A stretch of DNA of 35,418 nt from Treponema sp. (GTDB taxonomy: Bacteria > Spirochaetota > Spirochaetia > Treponematales > Treponemataceae). A program made the position numbers and the translations under genes. This document shows, in pieces, positions 7,745-16,358 of the stretch. Location: the NCBI GenBank assembly GCA_022510905.1, contig JAFLSN010000026.1:1-35418 (forward strand), written 5' to 3'. Position 1 is the first letter of the stretch. The number at the start of each line of letters is the position of its first letter. Below the pieces are notes generated by a model. That model saw only the letters and a list, made by a program, of their open reading frames with translations. It searched no databases and was not told the origin of the DNA.

Positions 7745-7890
7745 GGCGAAATGAAGGGTATGTCCCCTTGACTGCAATACCTTATAAGAACAACAAACCC
7801 GGCAACGTCTAAAGGCTTCTTTAATCATCACCCAGTTATCAAATTTCAGAAAAATCATACCCACCTTATGCGTCTGGAGGGTGTTGATTT
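7745..7890 (+). repeat. Dispersed repeat module R2, copy 1
   Basis: It matches 27096-27242 over about 147 bp with scattered substitutions. Shared blocks include TGCAATACCTTA, AAGAACAACA, AATTTCAGAAAA and ATCATACCC. It lies between the gerMN and LysM genes. Confidence 0.75.
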
Positions 7891-7895
7891 TCACA

Positions 7896-7924
7896 TTGAC
7901 GAAAGCTAAAATCCTTTTTACAAT
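7896..7924 (+). promoter_or_regulatory. Promoter of the LysM repeat protein and slt operon
   Basis: TTGACG (7896-7901), 17 nt, TACAAT (7919-7924). The 5' leader would be about 50 nt and carries AGAGG ahead of the ATG at 7981. Confidence 0.7.
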
Positions 7925-7980
7925 GGATAAGTGCGAGCTTGGTGGTTATTTGCAGGTTCATTGCGCACAGAGGTTTCGGT

Positions 7981-10900
7981 ATGAAGTCGATAGGTATAAA
8001 ACTTGCTGATGGTTCTTTTTATCCAGTGCTCACCGAAGGAGAGCCCGAAAAGAAGATTTTGGAACTTACAACTGTAAAAGACAACCAGACCAAGGTTCGT
8101 GTTGATATTTACCAGTCTGAAACAGGTTCCATGGAAGATGCCAAGTACATTGATACTCTCGAAATCAAAAACATGAACCCGCACCCACACGGCGAGTCAA
8201 ATTTAGATCTCGACCTTTCACTCGATGGCCAGAACCAGCTACATGCCATCATTGCTGATTCTGAAACAGGAAATAAAAGCCAATCCCATATTCCGCTCAA
8301 TTTACGTGCTATGCCGGTCTCCACCGATTCCGAAATTGGGCTTCGTGCCGAAAATCAAAAACTTCCACTTGATTCTGAGCCAAAATCTGCCGATATACAA
8401 GCAGAGGATAAGGCAGTGATTGGTCCAGACCCAAATAACGAGGATTTTCCATTTGACATAGTTGCGGACAACACCGCCGACACCAAAACGCTTCCCCAAA
8501 ACGATGATTCGCTGGGAGCTCCCACCGCCGATACCATAGCTCTTGCCAACAGCTTTGACAACCTGTTCGATTCCACTGATGCCACCGACTCCGCTTCCGA
8601 TGATTTTGATTTTTCATCCTTCGCCGCAGACGAGCAGCCTTCCACTGACAATTCAGACACCTCACTTGACTCCAAGCCTGCTGATGATGCACAGACATCT
8701 TCGGAGGAAGTTGGTCTTCCGAACATCAGCGACACTTCCGCTGGTGACGCGGACAATGCCGTTGATTCTGAGCAAGCCGACAATGCACAGGCACCTTCGG
8801 AGGAAGTTGACCTGCCGAACATCGGCGATATTTCCGCTGGTGACGCGGACAATGCCGTTGGTTCCGAGCAAGGCACCCCTGCCGCACAGACACCTTTGGA
8901 GGATTTTGGCCTTCAGAACATCAGCGATATTTTCGCTGATGACGTAGACAGCACCGTTGGTTCCGAGCAGGCCGCCGATGCACAGACACCTTCGGAGGAT
9001 TTTGGTCTCCCGAACATCGGTGACACTTCCGCTGGTGACGCAGACAATACTGTTGGTTCCGAGCAGGCCGCCAGTGTTGCGGAAACCATTGGGAATGATT
9101 TAGACCTGCCGAACATAGGCGATACTTCCGCTGGTGACGTAGACAACACCGTTGGTTCCGAGCAGGCCGCCAGTGCTGCGGCCCCCCCTGGGAATGATTT
9201 AGACCTGCCGAACATCGGCGATATTTTCGCTGGTGGCGCGGACAATGCCGTTGATTCTGAGCAAGCCGACAATGCACAGACACCTTCGGAGGATTTTGGC
9301 CTGCCAAAAATCGGCGATATTTTCGCTGGTGACGCAGACAATGCCGTTGATTTCGAGCAGGCCGCCGATGCACAGACACCTTCGGAGGATTTTGGCCTCC
9401 CGGACATCGGCGATACTTCCCCTAGTGGCGCAGACAATGCCGTTGATTCCAAGCCAGCCGCCGATGCACAGACACCTTCGGAGGATTTTGGTCTCCCGAA
9501 CATCGGTGACACTTCCGCTTGTGACGTAGACAACACCGTTGGTTCCAAGCCAGCCGCCAGTGTTGCGGAAACCATTGGGAATGATTTAGACCTACCGACC
9601 ATCGGCGATATTTTTGCTGATGACGCAGACAACGCAGTTGGTTCTGAGCAAGCCGCCGATGCACAGACACCTTCAGAGGATTTTGGCCTGCCGAACATCA
9701 GCGACACTTCCGCTGGTGACACGGACAATGCCGTTGGTTCCGAGCCAGCCGCCGATGCACAGACATCTTCGGAGGATTTTGACCTCCCGAACATCAGCGA
9801 TATTTTCACTAGTGACGCGGACAGCGCAGTTGGTTCCGAGCAGGCCGCCAGTGCTGCGGAACCCCCTGGAGAGGATTTAGACCTGCCGAACATCAGCGAC
9901 ACTTCCGCTGGTGATGCGGACAATGCCGTTAATTCCAAGCCAGCCGCCGATGCACAGATACCTTCGGAGGATTTTGGACTCCCGAACATCGGCGATACTT
10001 TCACTAGCGACGCAGACAATACCGTTGATTCCAAGCTAGCCGCCGATGCACAGACACCTTCGGAGGAAGTTGACCTCCCGAACATCGGCGACATTTCCGC
10101 TGGTGACATAGACAACACCGTTGATTCTAAGTCCGCCGCCGATGCTACGGAAACTTCTGGGGAGGAATTTGACCTTACGAACATAGGCGATACTTCCGCT
10201 GGTGGCGCGGACAATGCCGTTGATTCCAAGCCAGCCGCCGATGCACAGACACCTTCGGAGGATTTTAGACTCCCGAACATCAGCGACATTTTCGCTGATG
10301 ACGTAGACAACACCGTTGATTCCGAGCCAGTCGTCGATGCAAAGACATCTTCGGAGGATTTTGGCCTCCCGAACATCAGCGACATTTTCACTGGTAACAC
10401 AGACAACACGGTTGATTCCGAGCAGGCCGCCAGTGTTGCGGAAACCTTTGGGGAGGATTTTGGCCTTCCGAACATCGATGGCATTTCCTCTGGTGGCGCG
10501 GACAATGCCGTTGATTCTGAGCCTGCCACCAGTGTTGCGGAAACCCCTAGGAATGATTTAGACCTGCCGAACATCGGCGACACTTCCGCTGGTGACGCGG
10601 ACAGTGCGGTTGGTTCCGAGCCCGCCGCCAGTGTCGCGGAAACCCCCGGGGATAATTTAGACCTGCCGAACATCGGTGACATTTCCTCTGGTGACGCGGA
10701 CAGTGCGGTTGGTTCTGGCTTCTCCGCTGGTGCCGCGGAAACCTCTGGGAAAAGTTTTGACCTCCCAGACTTTGGTGACATTTCTGCCAACGGTGCTGAT
10801 GCGGATACCGAGGAGAGCGCACTTGCCGATTTCAATCTTCCTGATTTTGATGATACGCCTGCCGTCAGTGGGGGCAATGAAGATTTTTCGTTTCCAGACT

Positions 10901-11607
10901 TTGATAACAATTCTGCATCGACCGATGACAGTTTTTCGCTTCCCGATTTTGGAGGCACCGCTGTAATGCCGCAGAACTCATCCACTGATGATTTCAGTAT
11001 TCCAGATTTTAATGATGAAGATAATTCCGAATCCACTTCAATGAATATCAATGGTATGTTTGACAATCTGTACGATGAAGAGACGCTGCAAGGAAAATCT
11101 TCTCCAGATGCATCTCTTTATGGAGAGAAGAAAAGATCAACTGCGCCGATGGTGGTTTGCATCATATGTGCCCTTATCTGCATTTTTGCCGTGTTGCTGA
11201 TGGTGTTTGGAATTGCAACGCCACAGAACATGTTTAAAAAATTATCTGTGCTTGCAAACGAAACACAGACCGTTCCAGCCCAAAGCAGCGAAGACTCTTC
11301 TGCTTTGCAAAACGAACAGCAGCAGGCACCTGTATTCACCGAGCCAGAGCCTGTCACGATTCCCGCTGTTGAAGATGGAATTGTGATTGCCATTACGCCC
11401 GAAGCCGTTGTTCCTGAAAAACCTGTGCCGCCTGCGGTCACGCCTGCGGATATCCGCTACAATATCAAATGGGGTGATACCTTGTGGGATATAGCATATG
11501 CGTATTACAAAAATCCATGGCGATACCGTCGGCTTGCCGAGTATAACAACATAAAAAATCCCGATTACATCATTGCTGGTACATGGATTTTGATTCCTGC
11601 TGAATGA
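7981..11607 (+). CDS. Hsp70 substrate-binding-like / acidic repeat / TM / LysM protein
   Basis: The 1208-residue product has four parts. Residues 1 to about 115 resemble the DnaK/Hsp70 substrate-binding beta domain (SIGIKLADGSFYPVL, then TTVKDNQTKVRVDIYQ, then a segment like NQLHAIIADSETGNKSQ), without any ATPase domain. Residues about 230-910 are 21 tandem units of 32 or 33 residues, very acidic, with the core LPNIGD; a degenerate zone with F-x-L-P-D-F motifs follows. Residues about 1057-1079 form one membrane segment. The last 55 residues are a LysM domain (IKWGDTLWDIAYAYYKNPWRY). There is no signal peptide, so the N-terminal part should be cytoplasmic and the LysM periplasmic, bound to peptidoglycan. 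AGAGG precedes the chosen ATG. The stop overlaps the slt start by 4 nt. The overall role is unknown. Confidence 0.88.
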   Translation: MKSIGIKLADGSFYPVLTEGEPEKKILELTTVKDNQTKVRVDIYQSETGSMEDAKYIDTLEIKNMNPHPHGESNLDLDLSLDGQNQLHAIIADSETGNKSQSHIPLNLRAMPVSTDSEIGLRAENQKLPLDSEPKSADIQAEDKAVIGPDPNNEDFPFDIVADNTADTKTLPQNDDSLGAPTADTIALANSFDNLFDSTDATDSASDDFDFSSFAADEQPSTDNSDTSLDSKPADDAQTSSEEVGLPNISDTSAGDADNAVDSEQADNAQAPSEEVDLPNIGDISAGDADNAVGSEQGTPAAQTPLEDFGLQNISDIFADDVDSTVGSEQAADAQTPSEDFGLPNIGDTSAGDADNTVGSEQAASVAETIGNDLDLPNIGDTSAGDVDNTVGSEQAASAAAPPGNDLDLPNIGDIFAGGADNAVDSEQADNAQTPSEDFGLPKIGDIFAGDADNAVDFEQAADAQTPSEDFGLPDIGDTSPSGADNAVDSKPAADAQTPSEDFGLPNIGDTSACDVDNTVGSKPAASVAETIGNDLDLPTIGDIFADDADNAVGSEQAADAQTPSEDFGLPNISDTSAGDTDNAVGSEPAADAQTSSEDFDLPNISDIFTSDADSAVGSEQAASAAEPPGEDLDLPNISDTSAGDADNAVNSKPAADAQIPSEDFGLPNIGDTFTSDADNTVDSKLAADAQTPSEEVDLPNIGDISAGDIDNTVDSKSAADATETSGEEFDLTNIGDTSAGGADNAVDSKPAADAQTPSEDFRLPNISDIFADDVDNTVDSEPVVDAKTSSEDFGLPNISDIFTGNTDNTVDSEQAASVAETFGEDFGLPNIDGISSGGADNAVDSEPATSVAETPRNDLDLPNIGDTSAGDADSAVGSEPAASVAETPGDNLDLPNIGDISSGDADSAVGSGFSAGAAETSGKSFDLPDFGDISANGADADTEESALADFNLPDFDDTPAVSGGNEDFSFPDFDNNSASTDDSFSLPDFGGTAVMPQNSSTDDFSIPDFNDEDNSESTSMNINGMFDNLYDEETLQGKSSPDASLYGEKKRSTAPMVVCIICALICIFAVLLMVFGIATPQNMFKKLSVLANETQTVPAQSSEDSSALQNEQQQAPVFTEPEPVTIPAVEDGIVIAITPEAVVPEKPVPPAVTPADIRYNIKWGDTLWDIAYAYYKNPWRYRRLAEYNNIKNPDYIIAGTWILIPAE
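8668..10710 (+). repeat. In-frame tandem repeat, about 21 units of 96-99 bp
   Basis: Units encode 32 residues (type DAQTPSEDFGLPNIGD...) or 33 residues (type SVAETxGNDLDLPNIGD...). The two types are interspersed, not blocked, and DNA identity between units is high. Because the period is a multiple of three, the opposite strand is also free of stops over most of the array. Confidence 0.9.
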
Positions 11608-13664
11608 TGCCAGCCGCCATGGACAGACGCACGCTGGTTTATTTTTTTCCGCTTTTGTGCACACTGCTCATGCTACCTCTTGGGTGTGCACAGCTTACTT
11701 CATCGCTCAAAAACCAGTATGGCGCTGATGCCGATTATTTTGCCGCATTGGAATACATAAAGAGCAACGAAAAATTCATCGCGTTCCGTATGCTCAAGAA
11801 TGCCGCAAAAAATGCCAGCCCGCTTGTTGCCCGCCGTTCCCAAGAAACCCTTGCCATGCATGAGACTGCGCAGGAACGGCTTGCCTTGTATCGCGAAATC
11901 CATAAAACTTACGGCGATGAACCAGCACTGTTGCAGCTTTGCCGTGAGCTTGACTCCCAACATGAATATGCGGCAATCATTTCTGCGACCAACGGACTTG
12001 ACCTTTCTACGTGTGACAACGAACTTGCCTTTTTTCGTTGCAATGCATTGCTGCAGAAAAGAGATTCGCGTTTTGATTCAGATTGTTTTACTTGGTTTAC
12101 TGTGCGGCCATTCACTTCGTTGCACCATTCGCTATGTTCAAAAATCGACAAGCCTAATCAAGTGATTGCGTTTCGTGATGCGGTGTTTATGCGGCGTTAC
12201 AGCGAAGCCTTTGCTGCTGCAAAAAAACTTTCAGCGGATGATGCCAAATTGCCCGCTCAACTGGTGAGCGATTTTGGAAAAGCAAGCCTGTACGGGTCGT
12301 CTTTGTTTTTGCAGAACGCTGCGTTCTTTGAATCACTTAGTTCGCGCGTGGCGGATGACAGCGTTTTTTATGCGCACTTTTACGCTGGAAGGCTGTACGA
12401 CTCTGCCGAAGGCCATGCAGCCCGTGCGTTGGAGCAGCTAAAAAAAGCTATGGATGCTGCGGCTTCTTCCGCGTTATTTGACAATGCTTTTTGGTATTAT
12501 TTGAATACGGAACTGAAACATTCTGTCACGGCTGTGATAAAATCGCTTGAAAAATTTCGTGGCGATTTGCACGACCCGTTTTATTTTGATGATTTTTTTG
12601 ACGCGCTTTCGGTGCGGCTGCTTTCGCAGCACAAATGGTATGACTATTACAGGGTCGCGCAGATTTTGGATGGTTTTGCGAGCGATGAAACCGTTGCAAA
12701 ATTCAGCTATGTTGCGGCAAGGCTTATACAAACCGGACGCATTTCCAATTCAGAATTGATTGCACCAGGTGCGGCAGAAGCGTTGTTGAACCGTGCGTTA
12801 CATAGCGGCGCCGATTTTTATTATCGCATGCAGTCAGCTTCTGCGCTCGGCTTGGCTGATGATGAGCTTTTTTCATGCATATCTCAGTTTGGACAGCACC
12901 GGGAAATTGTTCCGGATAAAAATGCGGAACGACTTTTGCAAGGATATGTTGATTTTGGACTTCCTGAATATTTGTATCAAGAATGGCTTCGTGTTCAGAA
13001 CAAAGTCAGCATGGACTGCGTGCAAAAGATTGCGCACTTTTTAAAGCAGTGCGGTGCCGATAATCCTTTGTTTTATGTTCAAAGCCTGCGCATTGCTTCT
13101 CGGGCTGCAAACAATCCCGAGCGGGCTCTTTCCAAAGAGTTGCTGGAACTGGTTTTTCCGCGTGATTTTTCAGACGCAGTGCATGACGCATGCTCCCGTT
13201 TTGGGCAGGAAGAATATCTGCTGTATGGACTCATCCGAAGTGAAAGCTTTTTTGATGAGCAGGTGGTAAGCCACGCAGGTGCCATTGGCTTGACACAGCT
13301 CATGTCGGGTACCGCCTCAGATGTAGCAAGGAAACTCAAATATTCTGAATATGATTTAAAAGATGGCGCCACCAATATTCTGTTTGGCTCTTACTATTTG
13401 GAAGAACTGCGGCAACGTCTGGATGGCTCTGCCATTCTTGCCCTGTTTGCTTATAACGGAGGAATAACACGTGTACGGTCTTGGCTCAAAAACGTTCGCT
13501 TGGAATTTGGAGAAAGCGGCCTGGAAAACGATTTGTTCTTGGAATCTCTTCCGTTTTCAGAAACCCGCGAATATGGCCGCAAAGTTATTTCTGCCGCCGC
13601 GCTCTACGGATTTTTGTACTATCACCAAAATCCAAGTGATGTGATTGAAAACCTCATGCGTTAG
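11604..13664 (+). CDS. Lipoprotein soluble lytic transglycosylase (Slt-type)
   Basis: The 686-residue protein has a signal peptide ending in LPLGC, so it is probably a periplasm-facing lipoprotein. A long alpha-helical region (about residues 35-530) resembles the superhelical domain of Slt70, and the C-terminal SLT domain covers about 535-670. The catalytic Glu is E547 in IRSESFFD; it is followed by VSHAGAIGLTQLMSGTA and AYNGG, as in family GH23. It should cleave peptidoglycan strands to 1,6-anhydro ends. The start (ATGATG at 11604) overlaps the stop of the LysM gene as ATGA, so translation is probably coupled and the two products may act on the same wall sites. A start at 11619 would also keep the signal peptide. 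Confidence 0.92.
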   Translation: MMPAAMDRRTLVYFFPLLCTLLMLPLGCAQLTSSLKNQYGADADYFAALEYIKSNEKFIAFRMLKNAAKNASPLVARRSQETLAMHETAQERLALYREIHKTYGDEPALLQLCRELDSQHEYAAIISATNGLDLSTCDNELAFFRCNALLQKRDSRFDSDCFTWFTVRPFTSLHHSLCSKIDKPNQVIAFRDAVFMRRYSEAFAAAKKLSADDAKLPAQLVSDFGKASLYGSSLFLQNAAFFESLSSRVADDSVFYAHFYAGRLYDSAEGHAARALEQLKKAMDAAASSALFDNAFWYYLNTELKHSVTAVIKSLEKFRGDLHDPFYFDDFFDALSVRLLSQHKWYDYYRVAQILDGFASDETVAKFSYVAARLIQTGRISNSELIAPGAAEALLNRALHSGADFYYRMQSASALGLADDELFSCISQFGQHREIVPDKNAERLLQGYVDFGLPEYLYQEWLRVQNKVSMDCVQKIAHFLKQCGADNPLFYVQSLRIASRAANNPERALSKELLELVFPRDFSDAVHDACSRFGQEEYLLYGLIRSESFFDEQVVSHAGAIGLTQLMSGTASDVARKLKYSEYDLKDGATNILFGSYYLEELRQRLDGSAILALFAYNGGITRVRSWLKNVRLEFGESGLENDLFLESLPFSETREYGRKVISAAALYGFLYYHQNPSDVIENLMR

Positions 13665-13739
13665 CGTTTTGCACTGTTTTTGTATAGCTTTTTCTGAAAT
13701 TATTTTGTGGTATACTAAAATCACTTAATCGAGGCGTTT

Positions 13740-15473
13740 ATGAATGGAACTCATCCGTTTTCCAGGCTGCTGCCACACATCTTGCACTTTTCTGAATTAC
13801 ATGCGGAGCAGCTTGTTTTGTTGTTGGGCATTATCATGTTTGCAGGAGCTCTTGGCGGTATTCTGTTTAAAAAGCTCAGAATCCCGCAGGTGGTAGGCTA
13901 CATTGCTGTTGGCATTGTGCTTGGTTCGTCAGGCCTGCAAATTCTTGGGTCTGGCACTATCGATGCATTGAGTCCTGTCAATACAATTGCGCTTTCGTTG
14001 ATTGGCTTTTTAGTCGGTGCTGAATTGAAGCTCAGCGTAATAAAAAAATACGGCAGACAATTCATCGGCATTTTGTGCGGAGAAACAATTACTCCGTTTT
14101 TTGTTGTTGGAATATTGACCACTCTCATCGCTTTTGGCTTTACCCATGATTTTAGGCGCTCGCTTGCACTTGGGCTGCTTTTGGGGGCCATCAGTTCTGC
14201 AACCGCTCCTGCCGCAACCACCGATGTTCTTAAAGAATTCCGGACACGCGGGCCGCTTACCACAACGGTGCTGGGGCTTGTGGCCATGGACGATGCAGGT
14301 GCGCTCATCCTGTACGCAATTGCTTCGACAGTGGCAGCGCCGCTTGTTGGCGGGCACTCTGTTCCCTTCCACATGCAGGTACTGAATATCTGCATTGATA
14401 TTTTTGGCTCCGTTGCAGTTGGCATATGTTTTGGTTTTATTATCAACCTTGCAATAAAAAAACGCATGAACAATGAAGGACGGGTGCTTTCGCTTGCATT
14501 AGGTGGACTCTTTTTGAGCACCGGTGTCTGCCAGCTTTTGTCGCTTAACAATATTCTTGCTTCAATGTTCATAGGATTTTTCTTGGTGAATTTTGCCAAC
14601 TCAAAAACGCATGCAGTGTTCACTTTGGTTGATGCTTACACGCCGCCAGTGTATGTGCTTTTTTTTGTGCTGGTTGGTGCAAAACTTAACATATGGGTTG
14701 TTACTCCGGCGGTGGCTTTTATTGCGATTGCTTATGTGCTTGGCCGTTCCGCCGGAAAAACAATCGGGTCAAAGTTGGGCGCATGGCTTACAAATGCGCC
14801 GTCTTCCGTGCAGCGCTATCTGCCTTGGTGCCTTTTGAGCCAGGCCGGTGTAGCCATTGGTCTAAGCATAGCTGCCAGCAACGATTTTCCCGACTCGATT
14901 GGGCCTCAGATTATTTTGATTATCACCGCAACAACATTTATCGTACAGCTTGTAGGCCCCATCTGTGTAAAATACGGCGTAGAAAAAGCTGGCGAAGTCG
15001 GGCTGAATGTCACGGAGGATGATATTTTAAAAAGTTCAACCGTCAACGATGTAACATTGGGAGGTGAGCGCATATGCTCAGTGCAAAGCCCCACCATTGT
15101 AAACGAAACTGATTCACTTGAAAAACTGTTGGATACATTTGGTTCCCAGCGTTACCAGACGTTTGCGGTGGTCGGTGCCGATAGAAAGCTGAGCGGTGTC
15201 ATTTCGTTGGAACACCTGAAGCAAATTTTGCGTATGGAAAACCTTTCGCATTCTTTGCTTGCAATGGACATCATGGACTCCCCTGAGTGTTCCTGTAAAC
15301 CAGACATGTCTCTTCCTGATGTGTATAAACAGTTTTCAGAATTCGACGCGGAATCCATTCCCATTGTAGACAACGAGAACCGTTCGCTGGGTATGCTCGA
15401 AAAAAACACCGTTGACCACTATCTGCACATGCGGATTCTTGAACTCAAACGCAAACTGGACAGTCTTGAATGA
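13740..15473 (+). CDS. CPA2-type Na+/H+ or K+/H+ antiporter with CBS pair
   Basis: The 577-residue protein has about 12-13 membrane segments (residues about 20-415) of the Na_H_Exchanger family. Visible features are KLRIPQVVGYIAVGIVLG, the helix LSLIGFLVGAELKL and the double-acidic motif MDDAGAL at about residues 182-188, which matches the paired acidic residues of electrogenic CPA2 antiporters. The C-terminal cytoplasmic part (about 435-560) has two CBS-like units (FAVVGADRKLSGVISLEHL and IPIVDNENRSLGMLEK), which commonly bind adenine nucleotides and could gate transport. It ends in a coiled-coil-like helix. GAGG precedes the ATG. A TATACT at 13711-13716 may be its -10 box with a weak -35. 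It appears monocistronic. Confidence 0.88.
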   Translation: MNGTHPFSRLLPHILHFSELHAEQLVLLLGIIMFAGALGGILFKKLRIPQVVGYIAVGIVLGSSGLQILGSGTIDALSPVNTIALSLIGFLVGAELKLSVIKKYGRQFIGILCGETITPFFVVGILTTLIAFGFTHDFRRSLALGLLLGAISSATAPAATTDVLKEFRTRGPLTTTVLGLVAMDDAGALILYAIASTVAAPLVGGHSVPFHMQVLNICIDIFGSVAVGICFGFIINLAIKKRMNNEGRVLSLALGGLFLSTGVCQLLSLNNILASMFIGFFLVNFANSKTHAVFTLVDAYTPPVYVLFFVLVGAKLNIWVVTPAVAFIAIAYVLGRSAGKTIGSKLGAWLTNAPSSVQRYLPWCLLSQAGVAIGLSIAASNDFPDSIGPQIILIITATTFIVQLVGPICVKYGVEKAGEVGLNVTEDDILKSSTVNDVTLGGERICSVQSPTIVNETDSLEKLLDTFGSQRYQTFAVVGADRKLSGVISLEHLKQILRMENLSHSLLAMDIMDSPECSCKPDMSLPDVYKQFSEFDAESIPIVDNENRSLGMLEKNTVDHYLHMRILELKRKLDSLE

Positions 15474-15561
15474 CATTGCTATTTTTAAAAACAGTAGTCA
15501 AAATAAAAAAAATAAACTATCCTAAAGATGGTTTTATTACTAAAAATAATAAGAGGTGACT

Positions 15562-15801
15562 ATGGCAGACGCGACTCTTGAAGAAAAGGTAAAAGAAGTG
15601 CTTGAAGCTTTTCGTCCACAGTTAAATGCCGATGGTGGCGACATGGAGTTTATTTCGATTGATGCCGAAAACAAAGTGCATTTGCGTTTGACAGGTGCGT
15701 GCGGTTCATGTCCTATGGCGGTTATGACGCTTAAAATGGGCATTGAGCGTTATCTAAAAGAAACCTGCCCTGAGATAGTTGAAGTGGTGCAGGAACAGTA
15801 G
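15562..15801 (+). CDS. NifU-like Fe-S scaffold protein (Nfu domain)
   Basis: The 79-residue protein is a single NifU C-terminal (Nfu) domain. It contains FRPQLNADGGDMEF and the Cys pair C47-x2-C50 in GACGSCPMAVMTLKMGIERYL, which holds a 4Fe-4S cluster between two subunits for transfer to target proteins. Length fits stand-alone Nfu proteins. AGAGG lies 5 nt before the ATG at 15562; a GTG at 15556 inside the Shine-Dalgarno is a less likely start. It is followed after 8 nt by slyD, so the pair probably forms an operon. Confidence 0.95.
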   Translation: MADATLEEKVKEVLEAFRPQLNADGGDMEFISIDAENKVHLRLTGACGSCPMAVMTLKMGIERYLKETCPEIVEVVQEQ

Positions 15802-15809
15802 AGGCCGAT

Positions 15810-16358
15810 ATGGTTGTAACAAAAAACCGTGTCGTGACCATTAACTACACATTAAAGGGTGACCATGAAGAATTGATTGATTCTTCTCTTGGAACCGACC
15901 CGCTGCAATACATTCATGGAACCGGCTACCTGTTGCCAAAACTGGAAGAACAGCTTGAAGGCAAGACTTCGGGCAGCACATTTCACACGGTGCTTGCCGC
16001 AAAAGACGGCTACGGCGAATACAATCCCAAATTGGTGGCCGAAGTTTCCCGTGACAATTTTGACACCGATTTCAAGATTGAAGTTGGTATGCAGTTTCAG
16101 GCTGAAACGCCGCAGGGCCCCCAGCTGGTAACAGTAAAAAAGGTAACTGACGAAAAAATCACTGTTGATGCAAACCATGAGCTTGCTGGAAAAAATCTTC
16201 ATTTTGACATCGAAGTGCTTGACGTGCGTGACGCAACAGAATCCGAACTTCAAAACGGACTATCCCAGGCTGGCTGCTGTGGTTCAAGCTGCGAAGGCGA
16301 TTGCAGTGCGGGGTGCTGCGGAGGCGGGTGCGGTGGCTCATGTTCAAATTGCAGCTGA
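15810..16358 (+). CDS. slyD: SlyD-type FKBP peptidyl-prolyl isomerase with Cys-rich tail
   Basis: The 182-residue protein has an FKBP fold with an inserted IF chaperone flap. Signatures are VTINYTLKGDHEELIDSS, LQYIHGTGYLLPKLEEQLEG and AKDGYGEYNPKLV, followed by the flap and a closing LHFDIEVLDVRDATESE. This is the SlyD family: proline isomerase, folding chaperone and metal carrier, especially for nickel. The last 28 residues are a Gly/Cys/Ser tail with nine Cys and no His, where E. coli SlyD has a mixed His/Cys tail; a soft or thiol-bound metal is therefore plausible. AGAGG precedes the ATG. Its 3' end overlaps the convergent shikimate kinase gene by 15 bp. Confidence 0.93.
   Translation: MVVTKNRVVTINYTLKGDHEELIDSSLGTDPLQYIHGTGYLLPKLEEQLEGKTSGSTFHTVLAAKDGYGEYNPKLVAEVSRDNFDTDFKIEVGMQFQAETPQGPQLVTVKKVTDEKITVDANHELAGKNLHFDIEVLDVRDATESELQNGLSQAGCCGSSCEGDCSAGCCGGGCGGSCSNCS

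Larger units (their letters stand above)
7586..7980. other. Divergent regulatory region with dispersed repeats
   Basis: This 395-bp gap holds the gerMN promoter (minus), two R1 motifs 47 bp apart, one copy of the R2 repeat and the promoter of the repeat-rich LysM gene. No coding frame here is convincing. Confidence 0.6.

Noticed and set aside
8913..11066. 717-codon open frame on the minus strand inside the repeat array
   Set aside because: It is produced by a repeat period that is a multiple of three with no stop on the other strand. It has no ribosome site, and the plus-strand gene has a promoter, a ribosome site and recognisable domains at both ends.
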